NCBI GenBank assembly: GCA_947627725.1
Contig: CANQXE010000003.1
Location: forward strand, 1-64,000
Length of the DNA stretch: 64,000 nucleotides
Direction: 5' to 3'
Origin: an uncultured Clostridia bacterium
Lineage (GTDB): Bacteria; Bacillota; Clostridia; Oscillospirales; Acutalibacteraceae
Positions 32,940-41,944 of this stretch are shown here, piece by piece; the first letter of the stretch is position 1; each line of letters opens with the position of its first letter. A program made the translations under genes and the position numbers. The notes under the pieces were generated by a model. The model saw only the letters and a list, made by a program, of their open reading frames with translations. It ran no database searches and was not told the origin of the DNA.

Positions 32940-35138
32940 ATGAAGATTATCAAGCGTAACGGCTCGGAGGTTGATTTTGATATTAACAAAATTATCGTTG
33001 CCGTTTCAAAAGCAAATGCCGCTTGCAAAAAAGAAGAACTTTCACCAAGTCAGATTAACGAAATTGCAGAGTACATTGAATTTAAGATTTCAAAAGCAAA
33101 CCGCGCTTTATCCGTTGAGGAAATCCAGGATATAGTTGAAAATCAAATTATGGCTCAGGGTGCGTTTGAGGTTGCAAGACTTTATGTTAAGTATCGTTAC
33201 AACCGCTCGCTTATAAGAAAAGCGAACACCACTGACAATCAGATTCTTTCACTTATCGAGTGCAACAACGAAGAGGTTAAGCAGGAAAACTCAAATAAAA
33301 ATCCTACTGTAAATTCCGTTCAGCGTGATTATATGGCAGGTGAGGTCTCAAAGGACATTACAAAGAGAATTCTTCTTCCGCAGGATATTGTTGACGCACA
33401 CGAAAACGGTATTATCCATTTCCATGATGCCGATTATTTTGCACAGCATATGCATAACTGCGATCTTGTTAATCTTGAGGACATGCTCCAAAACGGCACT
33501 GTCATATCCGATACGATGATTGAAAAGCCTCACAGCTTTTCGACTGCCTGCAACATCGCGACACAGATTATTGCTCAGGTAGCCTCAAGCCAGTACGGCG
33601 GACAGTCAATTTCTCTTACACATCTTGCTCCCTTTGTTCAGGTCAGCCGTGAAAAAATACGCAAGCAGGTTATTGATGAGTCAAACGATTTCGGCGTAGA
33701 GCTTGACGAGGAAAAGATTTCCAAAATTACTGAAAACCGCCTTCGCGACGAGGTGCGCAAGGGTGTTCAGACAATTCAGTATCAGGTTGTAACTCTGCTT
33801 ACAACAAACGGTCAGGCACCATTTGTTACGGTATTTATGTATCTTAACGAGGCTAAGAATGAGCAGGAAAAGAAGGACCTCGCCCTTATCATTGAGGAAA
33901 CGCTTAAGCAGAGAATTCAGGGCGTAAAAAATGAAAGCGGCGTATGGATTACTCCCGCATTCCCAAAACTCATTTATGTTCTTGAAGAGGATAATATCAA
34001 AGAGGACAGCGAGTATTTCTATCTTACCGAGATTGCCGCAAAATGCACCGCGAAGAGAATGGTTCCCGATTACATCAGCGAAAAGGTTATGAAAGAGCTT
34101 AAGGGTGATGTATATACCTGTATGGGCTGCCGTTCCTTCCTTACACCTGACAGATTTACGGATAACGGAGTAGGAAATATTGCAAATGCCAAGAATTATG
34201 AGGAAGGTAAGCACAAGTATTACGGACGCTTTAATCAGGGCGTTGTAACCCTTAACCTTGTTGATATTGCATGCTCCTCCGGCGGAGATATGACAAAGTT
34301 CTGGAAAATTTTTGACGAGCGTCTTGACCTTTGTCACAGAGCACTTTTATGCCGTCATAACAGACTTATGGGTACAAAGAGTGATGCCGCTCCTATTCTC
34401 TGGCAGTATGGCGCTCTTTCAAGACTTAAAAAGGGCGAGACAATTGACAGACTTCTTTTCAACGGATATTCAACAATTTCTCTTGGCTATGCAGGTCTTT
34501 ACGAGTGTACAAAATATATGACCGGAAAATCACATACCGACGAGGCGGGCAAGCCCTTTGCTCTCAAGGTTATGAGGTATATGAACGACGCCTGCGCAAA
34601 GTGGAAGGCTGAGGAAAATATTGATTACAGTATATATGGAACACCGCTTGAATCCACAACATATAAATTTGCAAAGTGCCTGCAAAAGCGTTTTGGAATC
34701 ATATCCGGCGTAACAGATAAAAATTATATTACAAATTCCTATCACGTTCACGTAACCGAAGAAATCGACGCGTTTACAAAGCTTAAGTTTGAATCCGAAT
34801 TTCAGGCTCTTTCACCGGGCGGTGCTATCAGCTATGTTGAGGTTCCGAATATGCAGAACAATATTCCTGCTGTTTTACAGGTTATGCGTTACATCTACGA
34901 CAATATTATGTACGCGGAGCTTAACACAAAATCGGATTACTGCCAGTGCTGCGGATATGACGGAGAAATTCAGATTGTTGAAAATGAAGACGGAAAACTC
35001 ATATGGAGATGTCCTAAATGCGGCAATGAGGACCAGGATAAGATGAACGTCGCAAGAAGAACCTGCGGTTATATCGGCACACAGTTCTGGAATCAGGGCA
35101 GGACACAGGAAATTAAGGAAAGAGTTTTACACTTATAA
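32940..35138 (+). CDS. nrdD: Anaerobic ribonucleoside-triphosphate reductase
   Basis: A 732-residue class III reductase making deoxynucleotides without oxygen by a glycyl radical. An ATP-cone regulatory domain opens the protein (IIKRNGSEVDFDINKII, 1-90). The barrel has HDADYFAQHMHNCDLVNL and a catalytic Cys in CMGCRSFL near 399. The C-terminus has the zinc cysteines CQCCGYDG and CPKCGN and the glycyl-radical loop RRTCGYIG. The length is typical. The activase gene nrdG follows after 47 bases with a hairpin in the gap. Confidence 0.95.
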   Translation: MKIIKRNGSEVDFDINKIIVAVSKANAACKKEELSPSQINEIAEYIEFKISKANRALSVEEIQDIVENQIMAQGAFEVARLYVKYRYNRSLIRKANTTDNQILSLIECNNEEVKQENSNKNPTVNSVQRDYMAGEVSKDITKRILLPQDIVDAHENGIIHFHDADYFAQHMHNCDLVNLEDMLQNGTVISDTMIEKPHSFSTACNIATQIIAQVASSQYGGQSISLTHLAPFVQVSREKIRKQVIDESNDFGVELDEEKISKITENRLRDEVRKGVQTIQYQVVTLLTTNGQAPFVTVFMYLNEAKNEQEKKDLALIIEETLKQRIQGVKNESGVWITPAFPKLIYVLEEDNIKEDSEYFYLTEIAAKCTAKRMVPDYISEKVMKELKGDVYTCMGCRSFLTPDRFTDNGVGNIANAKNYEEGKHKYYGRFNQGVVTLNLVDIACSSGGDMTKFWKIFDERLDLCHRALLCRHNRLMGTKSDAAPILWQYGALSRLKKGETIDRLLFNGYSTISLGYAGLYECTKYMTGKSHTDEAGKPFALKVMRYMNDACAKWKAEENIDYSIYGTPLESTTYKFAKCLQKRFGIISGVTDKNYITNSYHVHVTEEIDAFTKLKFESEFQALSPGGAISYVEVPNMQNNIPAVLQVMRYIYDNIMYAELNTKSDYCQCCGYDGEIQIVENEDGKLIWRCPKCGNEDQDKMNVARRTCGYIGTQFWNQGRTQEIKERVLHL

Positions 35139-35144
35139 GGAGAT

Positions 35145-35173
35145 ACCTCCGAGAGTATTTCACCCTCGGAGGT
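35145..35173 (+). promoter_or_regulatory. Hairpin that hides the nrdG ribosome site
   Basis: ACCTCCGAG (35145-35153) and CTCGGAGGT (35165-35173) form a perfect 9-bp stem with an 11-base loop. The right arm contains GGAGG, the Shine-Dalgarno of nrdG. The stem could limit nrdG translation, or act as a weak terminator since TTTGTTT follows. Confidence 0.6.
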
Positions 35174-35185
35174 TTGTTTATATGT

Positions 35186-35710
35186 ATGAATTACGGCGAA
35201 ATTAAAAAAAATGATATTGCTAACGGTGAGGGAGTCAGGACCTCCCTTTTTGTTTCCGGATGCAGACATCACTGCAAGAACTGTTTCAATGAACAGACAT
35301 GGGATTTCGGTTTCGGAAATCCGTTTACGGAAAAAACAATGGAGGAAATACTGGATTCCTGCGCACCCGACTGGATAAACGGTCTGTCTCTGCTCGGGGG
35401 CGAGCCGTTCGAGCCTGAAAACCAGGAGGTACTTCTGCCGTTTTTGATTAAGTTCAGGGAACGTTATCCCGATAAAAATATTTGGTGCTATTCCGGTTTT
35501 ACCATTGAGGAAATTACAGGTGAGGTTAAGTCAAGAGCTTATACCAAAACAAGTATTAAAATGCTGAGTTTGATTGATGTTCTTGTTGACGGACGCTTTG
35601 TTGAGGACAAAAAGGATATATCTCTTGTATTTCGGGGCTCATCAAATCAGCGTGTCATTAACGTGAAAAAAACAATGGACAGCAAAAAAGTAACCTTATA
35701 TTTAAAATAA
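35186..35710 (+). CDS. nrdG: Anaerobic ribonucleotide reductase activating protein
   Basis: A 174-residue radical-SAM enzyme that installs the glycyl radical on NrdD. The CxxxCxxC cluster motif is clear (SGCRHHCKNCFNEQTWDFG), followed by SLLGGEPFEPENQE and a KNIWCYSGFT strand. ATG 35186 is used; an ATG at 35182 is in another frame and stops after a few codons, and the frame could also be entered from TTG 35174. The GGAGG at 35168-35172 is the only ribosome site and sits in the hairpin described above. Confidence 0.92.
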   Translation: MNYGEIKKNDIANGEGVRTSLFVSGCRHHCKNCFNEQTWDFGFGNPFTEKTMEEILDSCAPDWINGLSLLGGEPFEPENQEVLLPFLIKFRERYPDKNIWCYSGFTIEEITGEVKSRAYTKTSIKMLSLIDVLVDGRFVEDKKDISLVFRGSSNQRVINVKKTMDSKKVTLYLK

Positions 35711-35747
35711 CCGCAAAATATCTGTTTTGTAAAAGAGATGATTAAAA

Positions 35748-36626
35748 ATGTTTGAGTTAAATCAGATTAATGAAAAAAGCTATTATATAAACTGTCCTGC
35801 TAAAATCGGAATTTACAAGGCAAATAACACAGACGTTTATCTTATAGACAGCGGAAACGATAAGGACGCCGGCAGAAGAGTACGCAAAATCCTTGACGAA
35901 AACGGCTGGAAACTAAGGGGAATAATCAACACACATTCAAATGCAGACCATATCGGCGGCAATAAATATCTGCAAAATCAAACAAACTGCAAAATTTTCG
36001 CCAAGGGTATTGAAGCGGCGTTTACAAAATATCCGATTTTGGAGCCTTCGTTTTTATACGGCGGTTATCCCTGTCGGCATTTAAGGCATAAATTTCTGCT
36101 TGCGGATAAAAGCGACGCGGTTGATATTACGGACGCTGATTTTCCAAAGGAATTGGAAATTATTAATCTTCCCGGTCATTTTTTTGATATGATAGGTATT
36201 CGCACACCTGACGACACGGTGTTCCTCGCCGATTGCGTAAGCAGTGAAAGCACACTTAAAAAATATCAGATTTCATTTATATATGATATTGAGGCATATC
36301 TGAATACTCTTGATATGGTTGAGAAAATGCAGGCAAAGGTTTTCGTTCCCGCTCACGCGGAGGTAACTGATAATGTAAAAGAGCTTGTAAAGCTTAACCG
36401 TGAAAAGGTCTACGAAATTTCAGAGAAAATGCAGAGTATTCTTAAAACGCCTATGTGCTTTGAAGCACTGCTGAAAAAATTGTTTGACTGCTTTAATCTG
36501 AAAATGAATTTTGAACAGTATGCTCTTGTAGGCAGTACGGTACGCTCATATCTGTCATACCTGAAGGACAACGGAAAAATCACAGCTGATTTTGAAAACA
36601 ATCAGCTCCTGTGGAAAACTTTATAA
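35748..36626 (+). CDS. MBL-fold metallo-hydrolase with altered metal motif
   Basis: A 292-residue metallo-beta-lactamase-fold protein. The metal motif reads THSNADHIGGN near residue 63, with Asn where the second His of HxHxDH is usual. NLPGHFFDMIGI near 142, FLADCVSSE and the late FVPAHAEVTDN supply the other metal ligands. A C-terminal winged-helix-like part (about 225-290, YALVGSTVRSYLSYLKDNGKI) follows. The HSNADH form recurs in an uncharacterised clostridial subgroup as far as I recall, so it is probably functional rather than damaged. The substrate is unknown. It starts 37 bases after nrdG. Confidence 0.75.
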   Translation: MFELNQINEKSYYINCPAKIGIYKANNTDVYLIDSGNDKDAGRRVRKILDENGWKLRGIINTHSNADHIGGNKYLQNQTNCKIFAKGIEAAFTKYPILEPSFLYGGYPCRHLRHKFLLADKSDAVDITDADFPKELEIINLPGHFFDMIGIRTPDDTVFLADCVSSESTLKKYQISFIYDIEAYLNTLDMVEKMQAKVFVPAHAEVTDNVKELVKLNREKVYEISEKMQSILKTPMCFEALLKKLFDCFNLKMNFEQYALVGSTVRSYLSYLKDNGKITADFENNQLLWKTL

Positions 36627-36635
36627 GATAAATTT

Positions 36636-36683
36636 AAATAAGCGTAACAACGGCAATAATGCCTAATATTGTTACGCTTATTT
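36636..36683. terminator. Bidirectional terminator
   Basis: AAATAAGCGTAACAA (36636-36650) and TTGTTACGCTTATTT (36669-36683) are a perfect 15-bp inverted repeat with an 18-base loop, ending the MBL gene on + and the frameshifted gene on -. Confidence 0.8.
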
Positions 36684-36725
36684 AAATCATTCCTGTATAA
36701 TATAGTAAATTAAAACATACCCGAT

Positions 36726-37149
36726 TCACAGCGAAATTAATTCGCTGTGAATCCTTTTATTTTTAATCAAACTTCCGATAAAAAACGGAGCAATCGGCAA
36801 AACAACCGACAAAACCGCAAACAACACGTTTGTAATGGCATTTTCGCTATAGATAAACCACGTAGAAAGAAATAAATTTCCGAATACTATCATTCTGCTT
36901 TCGCTCAAATTAAACACACCAAGAATTGCAAAAATAATCAGCTGAACAGAAAAAAAGCGTAATTCCGACGCTGTCTTTTTTTACACCGTCCGTATATCCC
37001 GTTATAAAATTTAAAATACATATTAATATAATACTGCATATAGCCATTACATGGATAGGAATCAACTCAAACAAACATACAACAAAATATACCGCAAACA
37101 CACACCAATAGGATAAAAACGGTTTAAGATTGCAAAACAAGTTTTTCAT
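36726..37149 (-). pseudogene. Small membrane protein gene split by a frameshift
   Basis: Two overlapping frames together encode one hydrophobic protein. The first starts at ATG 37149 after AGAAGGTG (MKNLFCNLKPFLSYWCVFAV) and stops at 36910. Removing one base in a run of seven T residues (36950-36956 on the + strand as A) restores a continuous protein: ITLF continues as SVQLIIFAILGVFNLSESR and on to the frame ending HSELISL at 36726. The repaired product would have about 140 residues and four to five membrane helices. It may be a pseudogene, a slippage-expressed gene or a sequencing error. I do not recognise the family. Confidence 0.6.
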
Positions 37150-37336
37150 TCTGTTCACCTTCTCTTAAATATTCTTATAAAATAACCTATATTCCTTTTT
37201 GTAATAATTTTATTATCTGAATAAGTTTCAGAATTTATATCAATAATCTGCTAACAAAAAACATATCCTTACGTATTATATTATGTTATTCATAAAAATA
37301 ACAACTCATATTATTTAGTTAATAAAAAACCAAAAA

Positions 37337-38134
37337 TCATATTACAGATTCCGGATCACTCTTAGCAAAATTCACAAAAGCCCTTAATTCAACATTTTTA
37401 TCTTGTCCATTAACAATTAAATATCCTTCCGATAATTCGTTTAATTTCAAAGGAATAAGGAATGAATAATTATTTCTATCCTTTTTTATCAAATAAACGG
37501 TATATACACCATCCTTTGTTTGAAATTTAAAAGAAGATCCTTCAGGAAAGGCGTTTAAATTGCAATTCAACAGCGTACTCGTAGTCCCAAAATCAGCATA
37601 ATTCAAAATCATTTCTTCATTGGAACGTCCAATTTCATAATGGCGTGCAACGGTTTCTTTAATATAAAACCATTCGGTATTAGAATTATTATATGATATC
37701 AAAAATTTTGCATCACTATTATAGTTAAACGAATTAAATATCACAATAAAATCATCAGTATTTTCCCCAATAACACGCTCTATATCTTCTGCTTTATAAA
37801 CTATATCCGCATTTTGTTCGTTGCTTTCCGATTTTAGGCAAAAAGAGCTTGGTTCCAAATCAAATTTTCTTTCCTTGTTATTAGAAGAAATTGAAATATA
37901 TAGTCTGATTCCATCAAAGTAATACCCATTAACATTTAAAGAATTGTTCGAGAATTGAATATCACTTTCCTGAAAAAGATTTTCAGAAATTACAGTTTGA
38001 GTTGCAAAATCGACATCCGTAACAGCTACGGCGGGAGTATCAGGTATTGAACTTTTGTTATGCACTGAGAAAACAAAAATGGCACTTATTAATATAGCAA
38101 CTGTAATAGTGCTGAAAACAGTAACTTTTTTCAT
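37337..38134 (-). CDS. Hypothetical exported protein
   Basis: A 265-residue protein I do not recognise. A signal peptide or anchor (VFSTITVAILISAIFVFSV, residues 5-23) is followed by an Asn/Ser-rich, mainly beta ectodomain without cysteines apart from two isolated ones and without known motifs. A strong CGGAGGATC ribosome site precedes the ATG, so it is probably expressed. It lies in an AT-rich island of unfamiliar or broken genes. The 178 bases between it and the frameshifted gene (37159-37336) show nothing. Confidence 0.6.
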   Translation of the reverse strand: MKKVTVFSTITVAILISAIFVFSVHNKSSIPDTPAVAVTDVDFATQTVISENLFQESDIQFSNNSLNVNGYYFDGIRLYISISSNNKERKFDLEPSSFCLKSESNEQNADIVYKAEDIERVIGENTDDFIVIFNSFNYNSDAKFLISYNNSNTEWFYIKETVARHYEIGRSNEEMILNYADFGTTSTLLNCNLNAFPEGSSFKFQTKDGVYTVYLIKKDRNNYSFLIPLKLNELSEGYLIVNGQDKNVELRAFVNFAKSDPESVI

Positions 38135-38232
38135 TTAAAGATCCTCCGTTTAACAATCGTAAAAAGCAACAAAACTGACAATTTTCTAACTAATCCAAAT
38201 TTAAAATGTATATTTATATTGATTAATTTATT

Positions 38233-38460
38233 TTATTTTTTACCAACATTATCATTATTTTTATACTTTCTTTTAATAATGAAATCCCTCAAAAAAGACA
38301 GACCGACAATAACTATCGGAAAGCAAATCCATAGTACGCGCATTTTTCCTTTTCCTAAGAGTACATCCTCTCCGACAAAAAAGTACATAGCCATTTCAAA
38401 AATAATTATCACAGCTATAAAACAGCAATTTGTAATAATATAAAATTTTTTAAAATCCAT
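38233..38460 (-). CDS. Small two-helix membrane protein
   Basis: A 75-residue protein starting MDFKKFYIITNCC with hydrophobic helices at about 8-28 and 42-60 and a basic tail (IIKRKYKNNDN). ATG 38460 is chosen because GGAGGG lies eight bases upstream; the frame extends further 5' without a ribosome site. No family is recognised. Confidence 0.5.
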   Translation of the reverse strand: MDFKKFYIITNCCFIAVIIIFEMAMYFFVGEDVLLGKGKMRVLWICFPIVIVGLSFLRDFIIKRKYKNNDNVGKK

Positions 38461-38578
38461 AGCGCTATCCCTCCGTCTGTCTATTCTTATAAAAATATTA
38501 AAGCTGATAAAAACTATAAACTCCATAGCCTTCGCCCGTACTTGGTAAAGGTCAAATTATAACGGTATTGCGCTTTAT

Positions 38579-38803
38579 TCAAAACCCTTGCGTATATGTT
38601 TTATATGTCAAATTCATAATACGAGTTACTTCTTTACCGTCTGCAAATACATCCTGATATTTATATTCTGCGCCATCAATAAATACTATTTCACTTTAAA
38701 CGGCACTAAAATCGTTATCAGTATCATAAATATCGCTGGACAGATGCGAATATGTTTTAGCATTGTGAGATTCATTAAAAACCTGTTATTTTTCAGTTAT
38801 CAT
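38579..38803 (-). pseudogene. Remnant of a small gene with two internal stops
   Basis: Reading the - strand from ATG 38803 gives a 75-codon frame that looks protein-like (TYSHLSSDIYDTDNDFSAV then SEIVFIDGAEYKYQDVF then ADGKEVTRIMNLTYKTY) but is broken by TAA codons at 38786-38788 and 38696-38698. Both could arise from a single change in a Lys or Gln codon. No frameshift is needed to join the pieces. The family is unknown. Confidence 0.45.
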
Positions 38804-39002
38804 AAATTTTCTTCTTTACCTTAATCTTTAAAATTGATTTACAGATTATAAAAAGCATTCCGCTCTACTCGATAATCGGATTGATATATTTGAAATAATA
38901 AAAAGAACTCCAATTTATTTAAAACACAAAAATTTATACTTGTCAATAGGAAAGATGAAAATAAGGTCTAAAAGCAGAACAATGCAATTATTTAAATAAA
39001 AA

Positions 39003-39034
39003 ATCAAGGTATGGGATTATGTCCATACCTTGAT
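39003..39034 (-). terminator. Terminator of the serS-ydcF transcript
   Basis: ATCAAGGTATGG and CCATACCTTGAT form a perfect 12-bp stem with an 8-base loop; on the - strand a T6 run follows. It lies 34 bases beyond the YdcF-like stop. The bases from 38804 to 39002 are AT-rich with nothing else seen. Confidence 0.85.
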
Positions 39035-39067
39035 TAATTTAATAATATACTTTTTATAAAAACAGAC

Positions 39068-39799
39068 TTATTGCCGTCCCGTTTTACTAAAAATTCGCTC
39101 TTTTGCTAAGGCAAAAATCTCACGCATAAGAAAAGTCGGCAGAAGCGCGGTCTTTGTTTTTGATGAAACCGCTTTAACGGATAGTCCGTATCGTTTGCAA
39201 ATCATCTGCGCCCTTTTCTGATGATACATAGAGGTGACAACAGCCGCCTCTTTTTTCATACCAAGCTCTGCCATTATTCCAAGTGAATATCTGATATTTT
39301 CTTCTGTTGATGAGGATTTGTCCTCTAAAATTAATCTGTCCTTAATTATACCTCTGTCAATAAGAATATTTTGCATACAGAGTGCTTCGGATATATTTTC
39401 ATCTCTGCCCTGTCCGCCGCTGAGAATGGCAACAGATTGAGGATTGCTTAAAAGAAATCTGTATGCCGCGTCAGCTCTTTTCACGAGTTCGGTGCTTGGT
39501 TCATTTCCCCTTACTCTGCAGCCGAGAACTAGAATTACCTGTTCTCTGTCTGCCGTCGTTTTGCCTGCCATATAAATATCTCTCATTTTTAAAACAATAA
39601 GCGACAAAACGCAAAAGGCAATAACAGCGGACAAAATTTGATTTGGCGTGTCAAGTCTGTTTATCAGTAAACCGAATATGACATATAATCCTCCGAGCGC
39701 CATTCCCGCAATATTTCCAAAATTAAGCACGCCGTAAAATATTGCAACCGCAAAAGAAATAAATATCAGTACACCTATAATTACAAAAACAGTCTGCAT
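39068..39799 (-). CDS. YdcF/ElyC-family (DUF218) envelope protein
   Basis: A 243-residue membrane-anchored protein. Three N-terminal helices (about 3-22, 28-48 and 55-72) are followed by a DUF218 domain with VILVLGCRVRGNEPSTELVKR, AILSGGQGRDENISEA and EDKSSSTEENIRYS. The family acts in envelope biogenesis, probably in lipid-carrier or peptidoglycan metabolism. It overlaps the serS stop (TAATG) and should be co-translated with it. Confidence 0.83.
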   Translation of the reverse strand: MQTVFVIIGVLIFISFAVAIFYGVLNFGNIAGMALGGLYVIFGLLINRLDTPNQILSAVIAFCVLSLIVLKMRDIYMAGKTTADREQVILVLGCRVRGNEPSTELVKRADAAYRFLLSNPQSVAILSGGQGRDENISEALCMQNILIDRGIIKDRLILEDKSSSTEENIRYSLGIMAELGMKKEAAVVTSMYHQKRAQMICKRYGLSVKAVSSKTKTALLPTFLMREIFALAKERIFSKTGRQ

Positions 39800-41085
39800 T
39801 ATTTTTTCGGAATAATTCTGTCCTTGCCGCCCATATACATACGAAGCACCTCGGGAATAAGGACTGAACCGTCCTCCTGTAAATTGTTTTCCAGAAAGGC
39901 GATAAGCATTCTCGGAGGAGCGACAACGGTGTTATTGAGCGTATGGGCAAGATAGTTACCGTTCTCTCCCTTAATTCTGATTTTAAGACGTCTTGCCTGT
40001 GCGTCTGTAAGGTTTGAGCATGAGCCGACCTCAAAATATTTCTTCTGTCTCGGTGACCATGCCTCGACATCAACCGATTTAACCTTTAAATCCGCAAGGT
40101 CGCCGGAACAGCATTCAAGTGTTCTTACCGGAATATCAAGTGAGCGGAATAAATCAACCGTATTCTGCCACAGCTTATCAAACCACATTCTTGATTCGTC
40201 AGGCTTGCATACAACTACCATTTCCTGCTTTTCAAACTGGTGGATACGGTATACACCCCGCTCCTCGATTCCGTGAGCGCCCTTTTCCTTGCGAAAACAG
40301 GGTGAATATGATGTTAAAGTCTTGGGCAGTTCTGATTCAGGCGTAATTGTGTCAATGAACTTTCCTATCATTGAATGCTCCGATGTACCTATAAGATAAA
40401 GGTCCTCGCCCTCAATTTTATACATCATTGCGTCCATTTCCTCAAAGCTCATTACACCCGTAACAACATTTGACCTTATCATAAACGGAGGAACAACATA
40501 AGTAAAGCCTCTGTCAATCATAAAATCCCTCGCGTAGCTTATAACCGCGCTGTGCAACCTCGCGATATCGCCCATAAGATAATAAAAGCCGTTGCCTGCC
40601 ACTTTTCCGGCGGACTCAAGGTCAATCCCGTCAAAGCTCTCCATAATATCAGTATGATACGGAATTTCATAATCGGGAACAACGGGCTCTCCGTATTTCT
40701 GCACTTCAACATTTTCACTGTCATCCTTACCGATAGGAACGGAGGCGTCAATGATATTTGGAATTGTCATCATAATTGACGTAACTTTTTCATTAAGCTC
40801 CTTTTCCTTTACGGCTAGCTCCTCAAGCTCCTTTGCCTGGGCATTTACATGCTCACGGATTGCCATTCCCTCTTCCTTTTTGCCCTGTGACATCAGCACA
40901 CCGATTTCTTTGGAAAGCTTGTTTCTGTTCGCGCGAAGCTCATCAGCCCTCGATATAACAGCCCGCCTTTCCTCGTCAAGCGCAATTACCTCGTCAACAA
41001 GAGGCAGCTTTTTATCCTGAAACTTCTTTCTTATATTTTCTTTTACTATATCAGGATTTTCCCTTACAAATTTTATATCAAGCAT
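39799..41085 (-). CDS. serS: Seryl-tRNA synthetase
   Basis: A 428-residue class II aminoacyl-tRNA synthetase charging tRNA-Ser. The N-terminal coiled-coil arm for the tRNA long arm spans 30-105 (AQAKELEELAVKEKELNEKV). Motif 2 is PCFRKEKGAHGIEERGVYR-like near 270, motif 3 ends in NYLAHTLNNTVVAPPRMLIA near 385. AGGAGAAT precedes the ATG. It starts two bases after parB on the same strand, so it may share the parAB transcript; no T-box leader is present. Confidence 0.95.
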   Translation of the reverse strand: MLDIKFVRENPDIVKENIRKKFQDKKLPLVDEVIALDEERRAVISRADELRANRNKLSKEIGVLMSQGKKEEGMAIREHVNAQAKELEELAVKEKELNEKVTSIMMTIPNIIDASVPIGKDDSENVEVQKYGEPVVPDYEIPYHTDIMESFDGIDLESAGKVAGNGFYYLMGDIARLHSAVISYARDFMIDRGFTYVVPPFMIRSNVVTGVMSFEEMDAMMYKIEGEDLYLIGTSEHSMIGKFIDTITPESELPKTLTSYSPCFRKEKGAHGIEERGVYRIHQFEKQEMVVVCKPDESRMWFDKLWQNTVDLFRSLDIPVRTLECCSGDLADLKVKSVDVEAWSPRQKKYFEVGSCSNLTDAQARRLKIRIKGENGNYLAHTLNNTVVAPPRMLIAFLENNLQEDGSVLIPEVLRMYMGGKDRIIPKK

Positions 41086-41087
41086 AT

Positions 41088-41933
41088 TTATTCTCCTAAC
41101 TTATTTGCGATTTCTTTTAAATCCTCTGCAGAATAGAACTCAATTTCAAGTGTGCCCCTGCCTCTGCCGTTATAAACCTTAACCTTTCTTCCGAGGACCT
41201 CTGTCAAAGAAAGCTCAACCTCGTCATAAAAGGAGTCGCGTCTTCTGCTCTTAGAGCGGGCTCTCACGGGCTTGTCAGCCATCTTTGCAAGCCGTTCCAC
41301 ATCACGAACGGTTAAGTTGTTTCTGATTATATTTTCAGCGACCTCGTAAATCATTGCCTCATTGTCAAATGCAAGCAAAGCTCTTGCGTGACCAGCGGAA
41401 ATTTCACCTTTTCTGGTCATATCCCGTACATCCTGCGGCAGCTTTAAAAGTCTGAGGGAATTTGCGATTGCAGGTCTTGATTTTCCAACTGAAACAGCGA
41501 TTTCCTCCTGTGTAAAACCGCAACGGTCAATGAGAGCCTGTAAACCCTCCGCCTCTTCAATAGGATTAAGGTCCTCTCTTTGCAGGTTTTCGATAATCGC
41601 GATTTCCATTGTCTCAATATCTGAAAGCTCCTTAATAACAACAGGAACTTCCTTTAAACCTGCTATTCTTGAGGCTCTCCAGCGTCTTTCACCCGCAACA
41701 AGCTGATATCCGCCAGACGGAAGCGGTCTTACAAGCAGCGGCTGAAGCACACCGTGCTGCGTGATACTGTCCGCAAGCTCCTGAAGAGCCCCTTCATCAA
41801 AGGTTTTTCTCGGTTGGTCTTTATTTGGAACAATGTCATTTATAGATAAAGTGTTAATCGCTGTATCATCTACGGAATTTTCAAGCATAAGCGCATTTAA
41901 GCCTTTGCCTAAACCTGATTGTTTTTTAGCCAT
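41088..41933 (-). CDS. parB: Chromosome partitioning protein ParB (Spo0J)
   Basis: A 281-residue CTP-dependent clamp that loads at parS and spreads along DNA to organise the origin. Seen are GLGKGLNALM at the N-terminus, DQPRKTFDEGALQELADSI, VAGERRWRASRIAGL (the CTP box) near 78, the helix-turn-helix GFTQEEIAVSVGKSRPAIANS near 135 and a C-terminal dimer helix. It follows parA by eleven bases, with parS sites just upstream of parA. Confidence 0.93.
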   Translation of the reverse strand: MAKKQSGLGKGLNALMLENSVDDTAINTLSINDIVPNKDQPRKTFDEGALQELADSITQHGVLQPLLVRPLPSGGYQLVAGERRWRASRIAGLKEVPVVIKELSDIETMEIAIIENLQREDLNPIEEAEGLQALIDRCGFTQEEIAVSVGKSRPAIANSLRLLKLPQDVRDMTRKGEISAGHARALLAFDNEAMIYEVAENIIRNNLTVRDVERLAKMADKPVRARSKSRRRDSFYDEVELSLTEVLGRKVKVYNGRGRGTLEIEFYSAEDLKEIANKLGE

Positions 41934-41944
41934 ATTTCACCTCT

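Noticed and set aside
38588-38824. 78-residue + strand frame
   Set aside because: Its composition is Cys/Ile/Phe-rich without motifs; the opposite strand reads better as a damaged gene.
39799-41085. T-box leader for serS
   Set aside because: Only two bases separate serS from parB, so there is no room for a leader.
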